From: a bacterium
GTDB lineage: Bacteria > BMS3Abin14
Direction: 5' to 3'
Length of the DNA stretch: 6,739 bases
Assembly: GCA_020352595.1 (NCBI GenBank)
Contig: CP070682.1
Location: 1,704,201-1,710,939, forward strand
The translations under genes and the position numbers were made by a program. Within the stretch, counting starts at the first letter, position 1, and each line of letters starts with the position of its first letter. This document shows positions 5,918 to 6,739 of the stretch, piece by piece. The notes beneath the pieces were generated by a model, which searched no databases, was not told the origin of the DNA, and worked only from the letters and a program-made list of their open reading frames with translations.

Positions 5918-6301
5918 ATGTTCAGAAAAGTTCTGCAAAGCAGGGTCACACGCTTTACGGTCTGCTATCTGGTTCTCTTCTTTGCCGGTTTGTTCAGCCT
6001 TCCGTCTGTGGCCGAGGCCGCATTCATACCGGTGTCGGCCAAACACCTGCCCACAGGCGACCGGAACGCGTTGGAGCAGGTCAGGACAGCGCTGGAGGAA
6101 GGGCTCCTTACGGAGCGTCTGGCCGCCCTGGGTCTCTCGGATTCCGAGATCGCCGAGAGGATCGGATCCCTCACCGCCCAGGAGAGGGCGGAGGTGGTGT
6201 CCCAGCTGGACGCCATCCAGGCGGGCGGTAATTCCGTCGTTGGTCTGCTGGCCCTGGCGCTCATCGTGTTCCTGATCCTGAAGCTCACGGACAAGATCTG
6301 A
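5918..6301 (+). CDS. PA2779-family (DUF6627-type) small exported membrane protein
   Basis: This gene encodes a 127-residue protein. Residues 1-35 form a signal peptide (basic start, core 14-28, cleavage near 'VAEA|AF'). A charged helical middle (about 47-102) carries the family pattern: 'RLAALGLSDSEIAERIGSLT' (67-86), then 'EVVSQLDAIQAGG' (92-104), where PA2779-like proteins have an 'LeaLGvd..ea..Rv..Ls..Ev..l...id..paGg' pattern. A single C-terminal membrane segment (105-122) ends in 'LKLTDKI', matching the family's usual 'ITDilG' but without the further tail ending in 'vfpf'. Family function is unknown. In Pseudomonas the gene sits beside a cysteine-peptidase-like gene (PA2778), which is not next to it here. 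The start is ATG at 5918 with TGGAGG at 5907-5912 upstream; a TTG at 5906 in the same frame lies in that ribosome site and is rejected. The next gene follows almost without gap. Confidence 0.82.
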   Translation: MFRKVLQSRVTRFTVCYLVLFFAGLFSLPSVAEAAFIPVSAKHLPTGDRNALEQVRTALEEGLLTERLAALGLSDSEIAERIGSLTAQERAEVVSQLDAIQAGGNSVVGLLALALIVFLILKLTDKI

Positions 6302-6303
6302 AC

Positions 6304-6739
6304 CTGAAGGGTTTCCTGTTTGACATCTTCCATCGGGCGGCCACGGGCAGCCCGAGGACAAGGAGGCTCCTCACTCCGGTGGGGCCGCTCTTCCTCTTGA
6401 GCCTCCTCGCCCTTCTCTTCACCCTGTCCCTGGTCACCGACCGCATCCTCGGCCTGCCCGCCCTGGCCCCGTCCGGGCTCCGGCCCTGGTTGGGCGGGCC
6501 TCTGCTCGGCTCGGGTCTGATCCTGGTATTGTGGTCCGTGTCCACCTTTTTCAGGGCGAAGGGCACGCCGGTCCCCTTCAACCCGCCGCCCCGGGTGGTC
6601 CGTGAAGGTCCCTACGCCCACTCCAGGAACCCCATGCTCACCGGCCTGTTCCTGGTCCTCTTCGGTTCGGGCCTTATCCTCGGGTCCGTGTCCATGGTCC
6701 TTCTCTACACACCCCTGTTCATCCTGGCCAATGTGTGGG
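6304..6739 (+). CDS. Isoprenylcysteine carboxyl methyltransferase-like (ICMT/PEMT-type) membrane protein, 3' partial
   Basis: The frame is open to the window end (last full codon ends at 6738), so about 145 residues of a longer protein are seen; relatives of this type are about 200-220. Residues counted from the CTG at 6304 show hydrophobic segments at 28-45, 62-82, 113-127 and 130-143. The signature between them is 'KGTPVPFNPPP' (86-96) and 'EGPYAHSRNPM' (101-111), the SAM-binding 'GPY...RNP' region of ICMT/phospholipid-methyltransferase-like proteins. The substrate in bacteria is usually unknown. The start is unclear. No ATG, GTG or TTG precedes 6379 in this frame after the stop at 6229, but residues 1-25 ('FLFDIFHRAATGSPRTRR' region, 4-21) read like the family N-terminus and keep GC-rich third bases. 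The first ordinary start is GTG at 6379, with AAGGAGG 12 bases upstream. The gene begins 2 bases after, or 77 bases after, the PA2779-family stop, so co-transcription is likely. Confidence 0.82.
   Translation, partial: MKGFLFDIFHRAATGSPRTRRLLTPVGPLFLLSLLALLFTLSLVTDRILGLPALAPSGLRPWLGGPLLGSGLILVLWSVSTFFRAKGTPVPFNPPPRVVREGPYAHSRNPMLTGLFLVLFGSGLILGSVSMVLLYTPLFILANVW
6360..6366 (+). promoter_or_regulatory. Consensus-like ribosome site before the GTG at 6379
   Basis: AAGGAGG is a near-perfect anti-16S match, 12 bases before the GTG at 6379 in the methyltransferase frame. It may mark the true start, or it may be a chance run of AGG arginine codons inside the gene, since the same bases encode the tail of the 'RTRR' stretch when read from 6304. 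Confidence 0.4.

Noticed and set aside
5965..6621. Long open frame on the minus strand over the PA2779-like and methyltransferase-like genes
   Set aside because: The product is rich in R, P, G and E with no domain pattern, as expected of the antisense of GC-rich coding DNA. Both plus-strand genes have recognisable family motifs.

Overview
The window is high-GC bacterial DNA (strong G/C at third codon positions) with tightly packed genes. It looks like the chromosome of a Gram-negative organism. Several products carry export signals. The mix (DUF2867-type SDR, TspO, ArsF-family thioredoxin-like protein, M48 peptidase with TPRs, PA2779-family protein, isoprenylcysteine-methyltransferase-like membrane protein) fits a deltaproteobacterium (Desulfobacterota) or a related environmental lineage. 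That placement is inferred from gene content and remembered family resemblance, not from a search. No tRNA, rRNA, CRISPR array, insertion sequence, integrase or att-like repeat was seen.

Layout. (1) Positions 3-1432, plus strand: the 3' two-thirds of an SDR/DUF2867 oxidoreductase, overlapping by 4 bases a complete TspO/MBR membrane protein, so the two are probably co-translated. (2) Positions 1433-1534: a gene-free GC-rich spacer with one inverted repeat, between convergent genes. (3) Positions 1535-3298, minus strand: an exported CxxC protein of the ArsF-type thioredoxin-like family, with its own AT-rich promoter region, and upstream of it a membrane-anchored calcineurin-like metallophosphoesterase. 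(4) Positions 3299-3403: a divergent intergenic region with a TGC-TATAAT extended -10 and a 7-bp leader hairpin. (5) Positions 3404-5700, plus strand: a secreted M48 zinc peptidase with C-terminal TPR-like repeats, translationally coupled (ATGA) to an exported protein of unknown function. (6) Positions 5701-5917: a 217-base spacer with a hairpin and a sigma70-like promoter. (7) Positions 5918-6739, plus strand: a small PA2779-family protein, followed within a few bases by the start of an isoprenylcysteine-carboxyl-methyltransferase-like protein cut by the window end.

How the genes may work together. The SDR-TspO pair looks like a small stress or tetrapyrrole-related module whose remainder lies upstream. 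The M48 peptidase and the following exported protein probably share a job in the cell envelope. The PA2779-like protein and the methyltransferase-like protein form a third small unit concerned with the envelope. Nearly every complete product is exported or membrane-bound, so the theme is the envelope. I do not see a clear multi-gene novel system. The most open questions are the M48/unknown exported pair, the PA2779-like protein away from its usual peptidase partner, and the stand-alone ArsF-family protein.
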